DNA of 23,563 nt, from assembly GCA_013378375.1 (NCBI GenBank), contig JACAFT010000015.1:1-23563 (forward strand). Reading direction: 5' to 3'. Both the position numbers and the translations under genes were made by a program. The stretch's first letter is position 1; each line of letters begins with the position of its first letter. The notes beneath the pieces were generated by a model, which had not been told where the DNA came from, searched no databases, and worked only from the letters and a program-made list of their open reading frames with translations. The stretch is from UBA57 sp013378375. Its GTDB lineage: Archaea > Thermoproteota > Nitrososphaeria > Nitrososphaerales > UBA57. This document shows, one piece after another, positions 8,072 to 15,256 of this stretch.

Positions 8072-8082
8072 CTAATTATTAG
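8072..8082. promoter_or_regulatory. Candidate operator palindrome
   Basis: CTAAT-T-ATTAG is a perfect inverted repeat with a one-base centre, placed between the divergent HTH-CBS gene and the sugar nucleotidyltransferase gene. Its position next to the regulator start fits autoregulation. Short palindromes occur by chance in DNA this AT-rich, so confidence is low. Confidence 0.25.
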
Positions 8083-8106
8083 TCAAAAAGATATGCCTTT
8101 CGGAAA

Positions 8107-8116
8107 AATATAAACT
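8107..8116 (+). promoter_or_regulatory. TATA box of the sugar nucleotidyltransferase gene
   Basis: AATATAAACT, preceded by purines (CGGAAAA), lies about 33 bases upstream of the ATG at 8145 and predicts a leader of about 6 bases. The complementary strand reads as a TATA-like TTTATATT and could also serve the divergent HTH-CBS gene with a leader of about 20 bases. Confidence 0.45.
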
Positions 8117-8144
8117 CTAGTCTATAATAGTTCAAATACATAGT

Positions 8145-8840
8145 ATGAATGCAATTATTTTGGCTGGAGGTATGGGTAAAAGACTTAGACCGTTGACTGA
8201 CAATAAACCAAAACCTATGATTGAAATTTCTGGCAAGCCTATTCTGGAATGGCAATTATTATGGCTAAAATCATATGATATTAAACAAATTATTCTTTGT
8301 ACTGGATATATGAATGAAAATATACGTGAGTATTTTGGCAATGGAGAAAAACTCAACATGAATATACAGTATTCAATTGAAAAGGACCCTCTTGGTACTG
8401 GAGGTGCATTAAAAAATTCTGAATCTTATATTGAACCAGATTCTAATTTTCTTGTTCTTAATGGCGATATAATGACTAATATGACTCCTCCTGATTTAGC
8501 GCTTGCACCTTCTTCTAGCGATCCAAACTTAATAGGTATTATTTCAGTCGTTGGATTGCGTAGTCCCTTTGGAGAAGTTGAAATTGATAATGGAGGTTAT
8601 ATTTCCAAATTTGCTGAAAAACCTCTACATGATGATTATTGGATAAATGCCGGCGTTTATTGTTTTAATCATGAAATTTTTTCATATTTGCCTTCTTCTG
8701 GAAGCTTAGAATCTGATGTTTTTCCTGTTTTAGCAACAGAAAATAAATTAATGGCGATCAAACAATCAAACATAAAATGGCGTTCTATAGATAGTCATAA
8801 AGACATCGAAGAAGCCAATAATGAATTTGGAAATCTCTAG
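8145..8840 (+). CDS. Sugar-phosphate nucleotidyltransferase
   Basis: This 231-residue enzyme has the GT-A-like pyrophosphorylase fold: AGGMGKRLRPLT at residues 7-18 with the nucleotide-binding loop, the KPKPM segment with Lys24, DPLGTGGAL at 81-89 and the metal-binding NGD at 106-108. It should join an NTP and a sugar 1-phosphate to form an NDP-sugar. It consists of the catalytic domain only, with no C-terminal hexapeptide repeat domain. The GTGGAL motif and size are like heptose- or mannose-1-phosphate guanylyltransferases (HddC-like) and RmlA relatives, so base and sugar specificity remain open. It opens the glycan block and converges with a nucleotide-sugar dehydrogenase, with stops 3 bases apart. 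Confidence 0.88.
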   Translation: MNAIILAGGMGKRLRPLTDNKPKPMIEISGKPILEWQLLWLKSYDIKQIILCTGYMNENIREYFGNGEKLNMNIQYSIEKDPLGTGGALKNSESYIEPDSNFLVLNGDIMTNMTPPDLALAPSSSDPNLIGIISVVGLRSPFGEVEIDNGGYISKFAEKPLHDDYWINAGVYCFNHEIFSYLPSSGSLESDVFPVLATENKLMAIKQSNIKWRSIDSHKDIEEANNEFGNL

Positions 8841-8843
8841 AAA

Positions 8844-10202
8844 TTATTTTCCAATTGTTATTATATTTAATTTATTAAACTTCTTATTGTCTAAGATATT
8901 TCTTCCGTCAAAAACTAAAGTATTCTTTTTTGCTTTTTTTATAATATATTCTTCAGTAATTTCTTTATATTCGTTATGATCTGTTGCAATGATTATCAAA
9001 TCTACTCCAGATATTACTTTATCTAAATCTTGATTTAATTCTACATTCTTCGGTAATAATGGATCATAACTAAAAAAAGGATCGTGCACTCTAATTTTAA
9101 CTCCTTTGTCTGTTAGTGCATCGATTATTTCATATGTTGGCGAAATACGATTATCTGCAACGTTTCCTCTAAAACTTAATCCTAGAATTGCCGCAGTTGT
9201 TCTTTTCTTATTTTTGTCTATTTTCGATAATATTCTGTTTACTGAATGTTTGGGCATTCTTTCATTCGTAAATCTTCCCAATAATGGAAAATTTAATTCA
9301 ATTCCTTTGTCAATTGCTGTTTGCATTAATAACCATGGATATACTGGAATGCAATATCCTCCAACGCCAATACCTGGTTTATGCAGATGGCTGAATGGCT
9401 GTGAGTTTGCAGCTTCTTTAATTTCCCAGTAATTTATTCCAATATTTTCACAAAAAATCGCTAATTCATTTGCTAATGCAATATTTACATCTCTGTAAAG
9501 TCCTTCTATTAATTTTTCTGCTTCAGCAGCTTCTGTACAAGACATTATAATTGGTTTCTTTGAAGAAATTAATTCAAACATTTTTGACGCAATTAAAACA
9601 CTTTTTTTTCCACCCCCTGATAAAATCGGCGGATAATTATTTTCAATATCTGCTATTGCTTGCCCTGCAGAAATTCTTTCTGGAGAATAAATAAAAAAGA
9701 AATCCCTTTCTGATTTTAATTTTGTTTTTTGTTCAATGAATCGTATTATTTTTGTTGATGTTCCAATCGGAACTGTTGGAGTTACTATTATTATATCATT
9801 CTTTTTTAATCCTTTGATAATATCTTCTATTGCTGAATATAGGAATCTTAAATCTACAGATCTCTTGTTCAATCCTACGGGTACTGCTACTATTTTTATG
9901 TCTGATTTTTTTGAAGCCCATTTTCCATTTAATGTTGCTATTAGTCTTTTTTGATTAATTGCATTATTGAATGCTTCTTTTGCTTTTGGTTCTGAATGAA
10001 ATGAATAATTTCCGTTTGTAATATTTTTATTATTGATTTCTTTTACTAGTTTGCTTATTTTATCTACTGCAATGACTGATGCTCCCGCTCTCAGCCAAGT
10101 TGTTGCAATAGCAGTTCCTACAAAACCAATCCCATAAATAGCCAATTTCTTGTTTCCTGACTTGATATTCCTTACTAGTTCCTGTATGCCCCTTTGATTC
10201 AT
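8844..10202 (-). CDS. Nucleotide-sugar dehydrogenase (UDP-ManNAc/UDP-Glc type)
   Basis: This enzyme of about 452 residues should oxidise the C6 of an NDP-sugar to the uronate in two NAD-dependent steps. The Rossmann motif YGIGFVGTA is at 23-31, SPER at 173-176, the conserved Lys near 230, and the catalytic cysteine Cys284 in GVGGYCIPVYP. The sequence pattern is closest to WecC-like UDP-N-acetylmannosamine dehydrogenases. The Asp that normally lies four residues after the cysteine is Tyr288 here. I chose ATG 10202 rather than the in-frame TTG at 10217, because the TATA-like element at 10220-10232 lies about 25 bases upstream of the ATG and too close to the TTG. Confidence 0.88.
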   Translation of the reverse strand: MNQRGIQELVRNIKSGNKKLAIYGIGFVGTAIATTWLRAGASVIAVDKISKLVKEINNKNITNGNYSFHSEPKAKEAFNNAINQKRLIATLNGKWASKKSDIKIVAVPVGLNKRSVDLRFLYSAIEDIIKGLKKNDIIIVTPTVPIGTSTKIIRFIEQKTKLKSERDFFFIYSPERISAGQAIADIENNYPPILSGGGKKSVLIASKMFELISSKKPIIMSCTEAAEAEKLIEGLYRDVNIALANELAIFCENIGINYWEIKEAANSQPFSHLHKPGIGVGGYCIPVYPWLLMQTAIDKGIELNFPLLGRFTNERMPKHSVNRILSKIDKNKKRTTAAILGLSFRGNVADNRISPTYEIIDALTDKGVKIRVHDPFFSYDPLLPKNVELNQDLDKVISGVDLIIIATDHNEYKEITEEYIIKKAKKNTLVFDGRNILDNKKFNKLNIITIGK

Positions 10203-10219
10203 AATATTAATATTCAAAA

Positions 10220-10232
10220 CATTTTAATTAAC
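10220..10232. promoter_or_regulatory. Shared TATA element between divergent glycan genes
   Basis: CATTTTAATTAAC is nearly symmetrical and lies between the divergent dehydrogenase (ATG 10202) and GT-B-like gene (ATG 10266). Leftward, its centre is about 25 bases from the ATG, which fits a leaderless message. Rightward, it predicts a leader of about 12 bases. Confidence 0.4.
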
Positions 10233-10265
10233 GTTCTTAACATCTTACACCAGTTTAGTAGAGAA

Positions 10266-11657
10266 ATGAACATGAATCAAAACAAAACTCTGTTAATTGT
10301 CTTACCTTATGGAATAGGTTGGAATTCTATCATTAATCAGAAGAATTTAGATGTATTAACAGGTTCAGGGCTTCGTGTTATTTTACTTTGTGAACCAAAT
10401 ATGATTACAACTGACAATCCTAATGTTATAATTAAGACTCTAAAAAAGTTTCAACGCACCAAATCTGAGATAGCTTTTGGTTTATTAAGGAATTATGTTT
10501 TTTCTGATACTTCCAAGCCTCATTCTGAAACTCTAAATATAAAAATTCATGATTTGGATAAATCTCACCCATTTTTATCAATTCTCCGACGTTCTATTGG
10601 TAAAGTTCTTGCTAAAAGTTCTGTTTTTAAAAACCTTCTTTCTTGGATTGATTGTAACTTTTTTACTAACAAATCTTATGTTGTTATGTTACGCGATCTA
10701 AAACCCGATTATGTTTTTGTAACTTATCCTTTCTCTTTTTATACATATCCAATATTGAGATATGCATCAAGTTCTAAAATTCCAATTATAGGATATGTTC
10801 CAAGTTGGGATAATCTTACTTCCAAATGGGAAGTTCCTGTTAAACTTGATAAATTAATTGTCTGGAATAATCTAATGAAAGAAGAAGCGATAAATTTCTT
10901 AGACTATGCTGATGCCCAAGTTGAAATTAGTGGAGTTCCACAATTTGATATACATTCAGATATTTCTTCTTTACTTGACCGTCATAGTTTTATTAATTTA
11001 ATTAATGGTGATGTTGATAAGAAAATATTATTATACGCAACTGGTACTGCTCAACTTTCCGATTCAGAACCTGAAATTGTTAAGATGATATATTCAATGA
11101 TTAAAAATAATGAATTTGATAATCCTTGCCAATTATTGTTACGCGTTCATCCACGCAGAAACCTTTCAGATTTCCAAGATATTCTTAACGAACCTGATGT
11201 TATTCTTCAAACACCTGGAAGACAATCTGACGAATTCCAAGATTCTGGTTATATTTGGGAATCTACTTCGCATGATTATAATGTTTTATCAAATACTCTA
11301 AATCATGCTGATGTTATGATTAATGTTGCATCCACTATAACAATAGAATCATGTATATTCAATACTCCTGTTGTAAATATCGGTTTTGACGCAGGTCTTA
11401 AATTAGATTTTAATAGATCTGTAGTTAGACATTTTCAATATTCTCATTATCTTGACATAATTGATTCTGGAGGTGTAAAAATTGCAAAATCGCAAGATGA
11501 TTTATTTAATTTTATAAATCGGTATCTCAATAATCCTCATTCTGAATCTGAAGGACGTAAGAAAATTGTTGATAATCAATGCTATTATAACGATGGTAAA
11601 TCCTCTGATCGCCTGTTAAGATATATAATAGATTTTACTAATCAAAAGTCGGTTTAG
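10266..11657 (+). CDS. GT-B-like surface polysaccharide transferase
   Basis: This protein of about 463 residues is not assignable to a precise family. It begins with a Rossmann-like strand (LLIVLPYGIGW) and has two domains. The C-terminal half contains LLLRVHPRRNLSDF and then ADVMINVASTITIESCIFNTPVVNI, the pattern of a donor-binding domain in CDP-glycerol glycerophosphotransferase-like and capsule-type GT-B enzymes. It may transfer a sugar or polyol-phosphate to a surface glycan in the cytoplasm. The upstream in-frame TTG at 10194 would overlap the divergent gene; ATG 10266 is preferred, with ATG 10272 possible. A CBS-dehydrogenase gene follows after 23 bases on the same strand. Confidence 0.65.
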   Translation: MNMNQNKTLLIVLPYGIGWNSIINQKNLDVLTGSGLRVILLCEPNMITTDNPNVIIKTLKKFQRTKSEIAFGLLRNYVFSDTSKPHSETLNIKIHDLDKSHPFLSILRRSIGKVLAKSSVFKNLLSWIDCNFFTNKSYVVMLRDLKPDYVFVTYPFSFYTYPILRYASSSKIPIIGYVPSWDNLTSKWEVPVKLDKLIVWNNLMKEEAINFLDYADAQVEISGVPQFDIHSDISSLLDRHSFINLINGDVDKKILLYATGTAQLSDSEPEIVKMIYSMIKNNEFDNPCQLLLRVHPRRNLSDFQDILNEPDVILQTPGRQSDEFQDSGYIWESTSHDYNVLSNTLNHADVMINVASTITIESCIFNTPVVNIGFDAGLKLDFNRSVVRHFQYSHYLDIIDSGGVKIAKSQDDLFNFINRYLNNPHSESEGRKKIVDNQCYYNDGKSSDRLLRYIIDFTNQKSV

Positions 11658-11680
11658 ATATAGGAAATGTGGTGTTTTGA

Positions 11681-13363
11681 ATGGTTGTAGCTTTCAGCGA
11701 AATTCTAGTTAATCCTGGAACTAAAATTAAAGATGTTCTAAATATTATTAATCAAGCTCCACATAAAAATCTCCCATCTGGTATTGCAATTGTTGTAGAT
11801 GATTCAAACTCTTTGTTAGGTGTAGTTACTGATGGAGATGTTCGACGTGCGTTGCTCGGCGGTCATAATATAGAAGAGTCAGTTACAAATATCATGACTA
11901 AAAATCCTATAAAATTTAAGGATGATATTAAATCCGAAGAAATAATTAATTCTTTTTCTAACACAGATAAAAACAAATCAATTCCTCGTAATATTTTAAT
12001 AACTAATAATGATGATCAGGTAGTTGATATTTTGAATAATTTGCAAACTTCAAAAAATAACCTTTCATCTATTTCTGTTATTGGTTTGGGATACGTAGGT
12101 CTGACTTTGGCAGTATCTTTAGCTGATGTTGGGTTTAAAGTGATTGGTGTGGATTCTAATCAAGACATTGTTGATAAATTAAATAAAGGCATTCCTCATA
12201 TCCATGAAATTGGGTTAGATTCTTTATTAAAATTTCATATCAATAAAAATTTAACGATTCAATCAACTTCTTCTAAATCTCAGTCTGATGTATATATTTT
12301 ATGTGTTCAAACTCCGATCGACAAGAACAATACACCAATTATGGAATATCTTGAAAAAGCTACCGAATACGTTGCAACAAATCTCTCAACAGATAATCTT
12401 GTTATAGTTCGATCTACAGTTCCTATAGGAACGACTAGAGATGTAATAATTCCAATTCTTGAAAAAACATCTGGCATGAATATAGAAAAAGATTTTCATG
12501 TTGCCTCTGCGCCTGAACGCACTGTAGCTGGTAGAGCTCTTAAAGAAATTCGCGAACTTCCTCAAATTATTGCAGGATTTAGTTCTAATAGTTCGCAATT
12601 AACTAATAATCTATTTAAAAAGTTAACTCAGACTATTGTTAATGTTGATTCTCTTGAAGAAGCTGAAATGGTTAAACTTATGGATAATACATTCCGTGAT
12701 CTGATTTTTGCATATTCTAATCAAATTGCCCTTATTGCTGGTAATTACAATATTGATACATCTAAATTGATTCAAGCTGCTAATGAAGGATATTATAGAA
12801 ATAGAATTCCTCAACCTAGTCCAGGAGTTGGCGGTGTTTGTTTGAAAAAAGATCCATATATCCTAATTTCAAGTTCTAAGAAACATGGATATATTCCTAA
12901 ACTTACTGAACTTGCTCGACTCATTAATGAAAGTATGTCTGATTATATTGTTAGTAAAGTAGAAAGCTTTTGTAAATTACACAACAAAGATATTTCTAAA
13001 ATTAAAGTATTTGTAATTGGTTTTGCATTTAAGGGAAATCCTGAAACTTCTGATACTCGACAATCATCAACTCTTGATGTTACTGATAAATTAATTAAAT
13101 TAACTAATAATATATTTGGTTATGATCCTGTTGTTTCTGAAGAAGACTTAAAAAAATTTGATATTAAACCTGTTGGACTTGAAGAAGGTTTTAATCAGGC
13201 TGATTGCGTTCTTATTATGAACAATCATAGTTCATATTCTACGTTTGATATATACTCTCTTCTTTCTAAAACTAACAAACCTTCTATGTTCTTTGATGGG
13301 TGGAATACTTTTGGCCGCAAAGTAATAGAAAAAATTGATCATATAGATTATGAAACTATATGA
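11681..13363 (+). CDS. CBS pair fused to nucleotide-sugar dehydrogenase
   Basis: This 560-residue protein begins with a CBS domain pair (about 1-125) of the type usually attached to sugar nucleotidyltransferases: GVVTDGDVRRALLGG at 47-61 and VTNIMTKNP at 68-76. Then follows a complete nucleotide-sugar dehydrogenase: VIGLGYVGLTLA at 133-144, SAPER at 276-280, Lys332 and the catalytic GVGGVCLKKDP with Cys387 and Asp391. It should oxidise an NDP-sugar to a uronate. The CBS pair probably binds a nucleotide and regulates activity or assembly; this is inference. There is no stop or clear internal start between the parts. It is the second dehydrogenase of the cluster and has the canonical Asp that the first lacks. 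Confidence 0.87.
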   Translation: MVVAFSEILVNPGTKIKDVLNIINQAPHKNLPSGIAIVVDDSNSLLGVVTDGDVRRALLGGHNIEESVTNIMTKNPIKFKDDIKSEEIINSFSNTDKNKSIPRNILITNNDDQVVDILNNLQTSKNNLSSISVIGLGYVGLTLAVSLADVGFKVIGVDSNQDIVDKLNKGIPHIHEIGLDSLLKFHINKNLTIQSTSSKSQSDVYILCVQTPIDKNNTPIMEYLEKATEYVATNLSTDNLVIVRSTVPIGTTRDVIIPILEKTSGMNIEKDFHVASAPERTVAGRALKEIRELPQIIAGFSSNSSQLTNNLFKKLTQTIVNVDSLEEAEMVKLMDNTFRDLIFAYSNQIALIAGNYNIDTSKLIQAANEGYYRNRIPQPSPGVGGVCLKKDPYILISSSKKHGYIPKLTELARLINESMSDYIVSKVESFCKLHNKDISKIKVFVIGFAFKGNPETSDTRQSSTLDVTDKLIKLTNNIFGYDPVVSEEDLKKFDIKPVGLEEGFNQADCVLIMNNHSSYSTFDIYSLLSKTNKPSMFFDGWNTFGRKVIEKIDHIDYETI

Positions 13364-13365
13364 TT

Positions 13366-14253
13366 CTATACTTTTGCTATTCTATTTAATTCCAATATAT
13401 TTTCTATAAGATCGTTATCAGAGTATTCATGTCGACTTTTATGTGCTTCAATAATTAAATGTGGCGTGTCTCTTCCTTTGGATACTTTTTTTATTATATC
13501 TCTTATTGGTATGTCGCCTTTTCCAACAAGTTTATGCAAATCTTCTGTTCCATCATTATCATTGATATGCATCTCGTGTATTCTGTCTCTGACTGAATCA
13601 ATCATTTCATCGGTATAACTATTTATTTTTAATTTCTTTTCTGTATAGTAAAGATGTCCTATGTTTAAAATAACACCAATATCTTTTGGTAACTTTTCAA
13701 AATCGTTTACTTGTGAATATAAATATCTTCTTTCGGGTCGATAGTTGAAATTTTCAATACTTAGTTTAATCTCCTTTCCTGCATAATCTTTCAAGATTTC
13801 AAGGGAATTTATTGAATTGTTGTATGCTTCTTCGTATGTAATGCTGTTGTGTGAATCTAATGGAGCAAATTCGTGCGCTTGGGAGAGTTTGTCTGTCGCA
13901 TATCCTCCGTGGAATGATATATTTCTTGTACCTATATCTCTAGCAAAGTCAATATTCTTTTTTATGCAATTGATACTTGATTCTTTCACCTGTTTGTCTG
14001 AACTTGCAATATTTATATAAAAATCATCTGACGGCAACCAAATACTCTGATGAATTGTAAAAACTACCTGTGCATTCTTCCTATATTCATTCAGTTTCTT
14101 TACTAATTTATTATATTCTGTATTATTTTTTCCTGCTCCAATTTGTATGTAAGGTTGTATGTTTGCGCCTTTGAAAATATTTATTAATTTTTTAACCTTT
14201 TCTTCAATTGTTTCCCCATAATATCCGTAAAATGAAGTCGACGCTCCTATCAT
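13366..14253 (-). CDS. TIM-barrel sugar isomerase/AP endonuclease-like protein
   Basis: This 295-residue protein resembles the xylose isomerase-like TIM-barrel superfamily (AP endonuclease family 2). Candidate metal or catalytic residues are His115 (ISFHGG), Glu167 (SIEN), His200 (ILNIGH), His229 (HEMHIND) and Glu269 (LIIEAH). The usual Asp of the DxGH motif is Asn197. It begins with ATG 14253 and shares a central TATA element with the divergent NeuB gene. This placement suggests a sugar isomerase or epimerase that feeds the nonulosonate pathway rather than a DNA repair enzyme; that is inference. Its stop is 2 bases from the convergent dehydrogenase stop. Confidence 0.72.
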   Translation of the reverse strand: MIGASTSFYGYYGETIEEKVKKLINIFKGANIQPYIQIGAGKNNTEYNKLVKKLNEYRKNAQVVFTIHQSIWLPSDDFYINIASSDKQVKESSINCIKKNIDFARDIGTRNISFHGGYATDKLSQAHEFAPLDSHNSITYEEAYNNSINSLEILKDYAGKEIKLSIENFNYRPERRYLYSQVNDFEKLPKDIGVILNIGHLYYTEKKLKINSYTDEMIDSVRDRIHEMHINDNDGTEDLHKLVGKGDIPIRDIIKKVSKGRDTPHLIIEAHKSRHEYSDNDLIENILELNRIAKV

Positions 14254-14276
14254 GCCTTAATATACTTAGTAACAGG

Positions 14277-14288
14277 CTTATATTTTAG
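14277..14288. promoter_or_regulatory. Bidirectional TATA box
   Basis: CTTATATTTTAG reads as a TATA box in both directions. Its core centre (about 14281.5) is 27-28 bases from the TTG start at 14309 and 28 from the ATG start at 14253. One element can therefore drive two divergent leaderless transcripts. This also supports the unusual TTG start of the NeuB-like gene. Confidence 0.6.
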
Positions 14289-14308
14289 CAATTCAATTTT
14301 AAATTATC

Positions 14309-15253
14309 TTGACAAAAATTATCGCTGAACTTTGTCAAAATCATAATGGCGATTTAGATATTCTCAAAAAAATGGTTTGGAGTGCAGCTGATTGTGGAGT
14401 GACACATGCTAAAATACAAACAATGTTTTCTGAAGACTTAACTTTTAGAAGTCGTTTTGAACAGGGAGTAGTTAGTGATGATGGAATTATTACTTCCATC
14501 AAACGCCCTTATTCACTTGAATTAGAACGATTAAAAGGATTAGATCTTGATATGAAGTATCATTCAGTTTTTATAGATGAATGTTTAGCAGCTGGCATAA
14601 TACCTCTTACAACTATTTTTAGTTGGAGTAGACTTGGTTCAATTATTGATGCTGGGTTTAAAGAAATAAAAATTGCAAGTTATGATTGTGCAAGTTTTCC
14701 ATTAATTAATGACTTGAAAAATAAATTTAATCATATCTATGTCTCAACAGGTGCGACTCATGATAAGGAAATCGAAACTACTGCTGATATACTTAGTGAT
14801 CAAAACTTTTCATTCTTACATTGTGTTACAATTTATCCAACCCCTGTTGATAAATTAAATCTTAATCGAATCGATTATCTTCGTCAGTTTACTGATTCTG
14901 TAGGATTTAGTGATCATACTAGTCCTAGCCAACATGGAATTAATCCCGATATCGTGGCAATGTGGAAAGGCGCTGATGTAATCGAACGTCATTTTACTGT
15001 ACTTGATGCTTCACAAACAAAAGATGGTCCTGTCTCTGTTAATCCTGAACAATTGAAAAATATTGTTGACTATTCAAAGTATAACCTTGATGAATTGTCT
15101 AAACTCATAGAAAATATTCCTGATTATGATAAGATGCTAGGTTCAAAAACTCATTCTTTAAGTGAAGAAGAGTTACTTAATCGAGATTATTATCGTGGGC
15201 GTTTTGCTTCTAAAATTAATGGAAAAACTATATACAACTGGGAAGGAAGTTAA
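14309..15253 (+). CDS. NeuB-type nonulosonic acid synthase, lacking full SAF domain
   Basis: This 314-residue TIM-barrel enzyme should condense phosphoenolpyruvate with an N-acyl hexosamine to form a nonulosonic acid. Family motifs are AELCQNHNGD at 6-15, AKIQ at 34-37, KIASYD at 121-126, GFSDHT at 199-204 and IERHFT at 225-230 with Glu226 and His228, followed by DGPVS at 239-243. Typical NeuB proteins have about 340-360 residues and end in an antifreeze-like SAF domain; here the sequence stops just after its first strand (YYRGRFASKI). The start is TTG 14309, supported by the TATA box 27 bases upstream. The cytidylyltransferase gene follows after 3 bases, as expected for a CMP-sugar pathway. 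Confidence 0.85.
   Translation: MTKIIAELCQNHNGDLDILKKMVWSAADCGVTHAKIQTMFSEDLTFRSRFEQGVVSDDGIITSIKRPYSLELERLKGLDLDMKYHSVFIDECLAAGIIPLTTIFSWSRLGSIIDAGFKEIKIASYDCASFPLINDLKNKFNHIYVSTGATHDKEIETTADILSDQNFSFLHCVTIYPTPVDKLNLNRIDYLRQFTDSVGFSDHTSPSQHGINPDIVAMWKGADVIERHFTVLDASQTKDGPVSVNPEQLKNIVDYSKYNLDELSKLIENIPDYDKMLGSKTHSLSEEELLNRDYYRGRFASKINGKTIYNWEGS
15241..15247 (+). promoter_or_regulatory. Shine-Dalgarno-like site of the cytidylyltransferase-LarA gene
   Basis: The purine run GGAAGGA lies inside the end of the NeuB-like gene, 9 bases before ATG 15257. It is one of the few clear ribosome binding sites in a window where many genes look leaderless, and it fits internal initiation on a bicistronic message. 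Confidence 0.4.
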
Positions 15254-15256
15254 TTC

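Noticed and set aside
10194..10265. TTG start extending the GT-B-like protein by 24 residues
   Set aside because: It would overlap the divergent dehydrogenase gene and the shared promoter; the added residues are Ile/Asn-rich and unlike a protein N-terminus.
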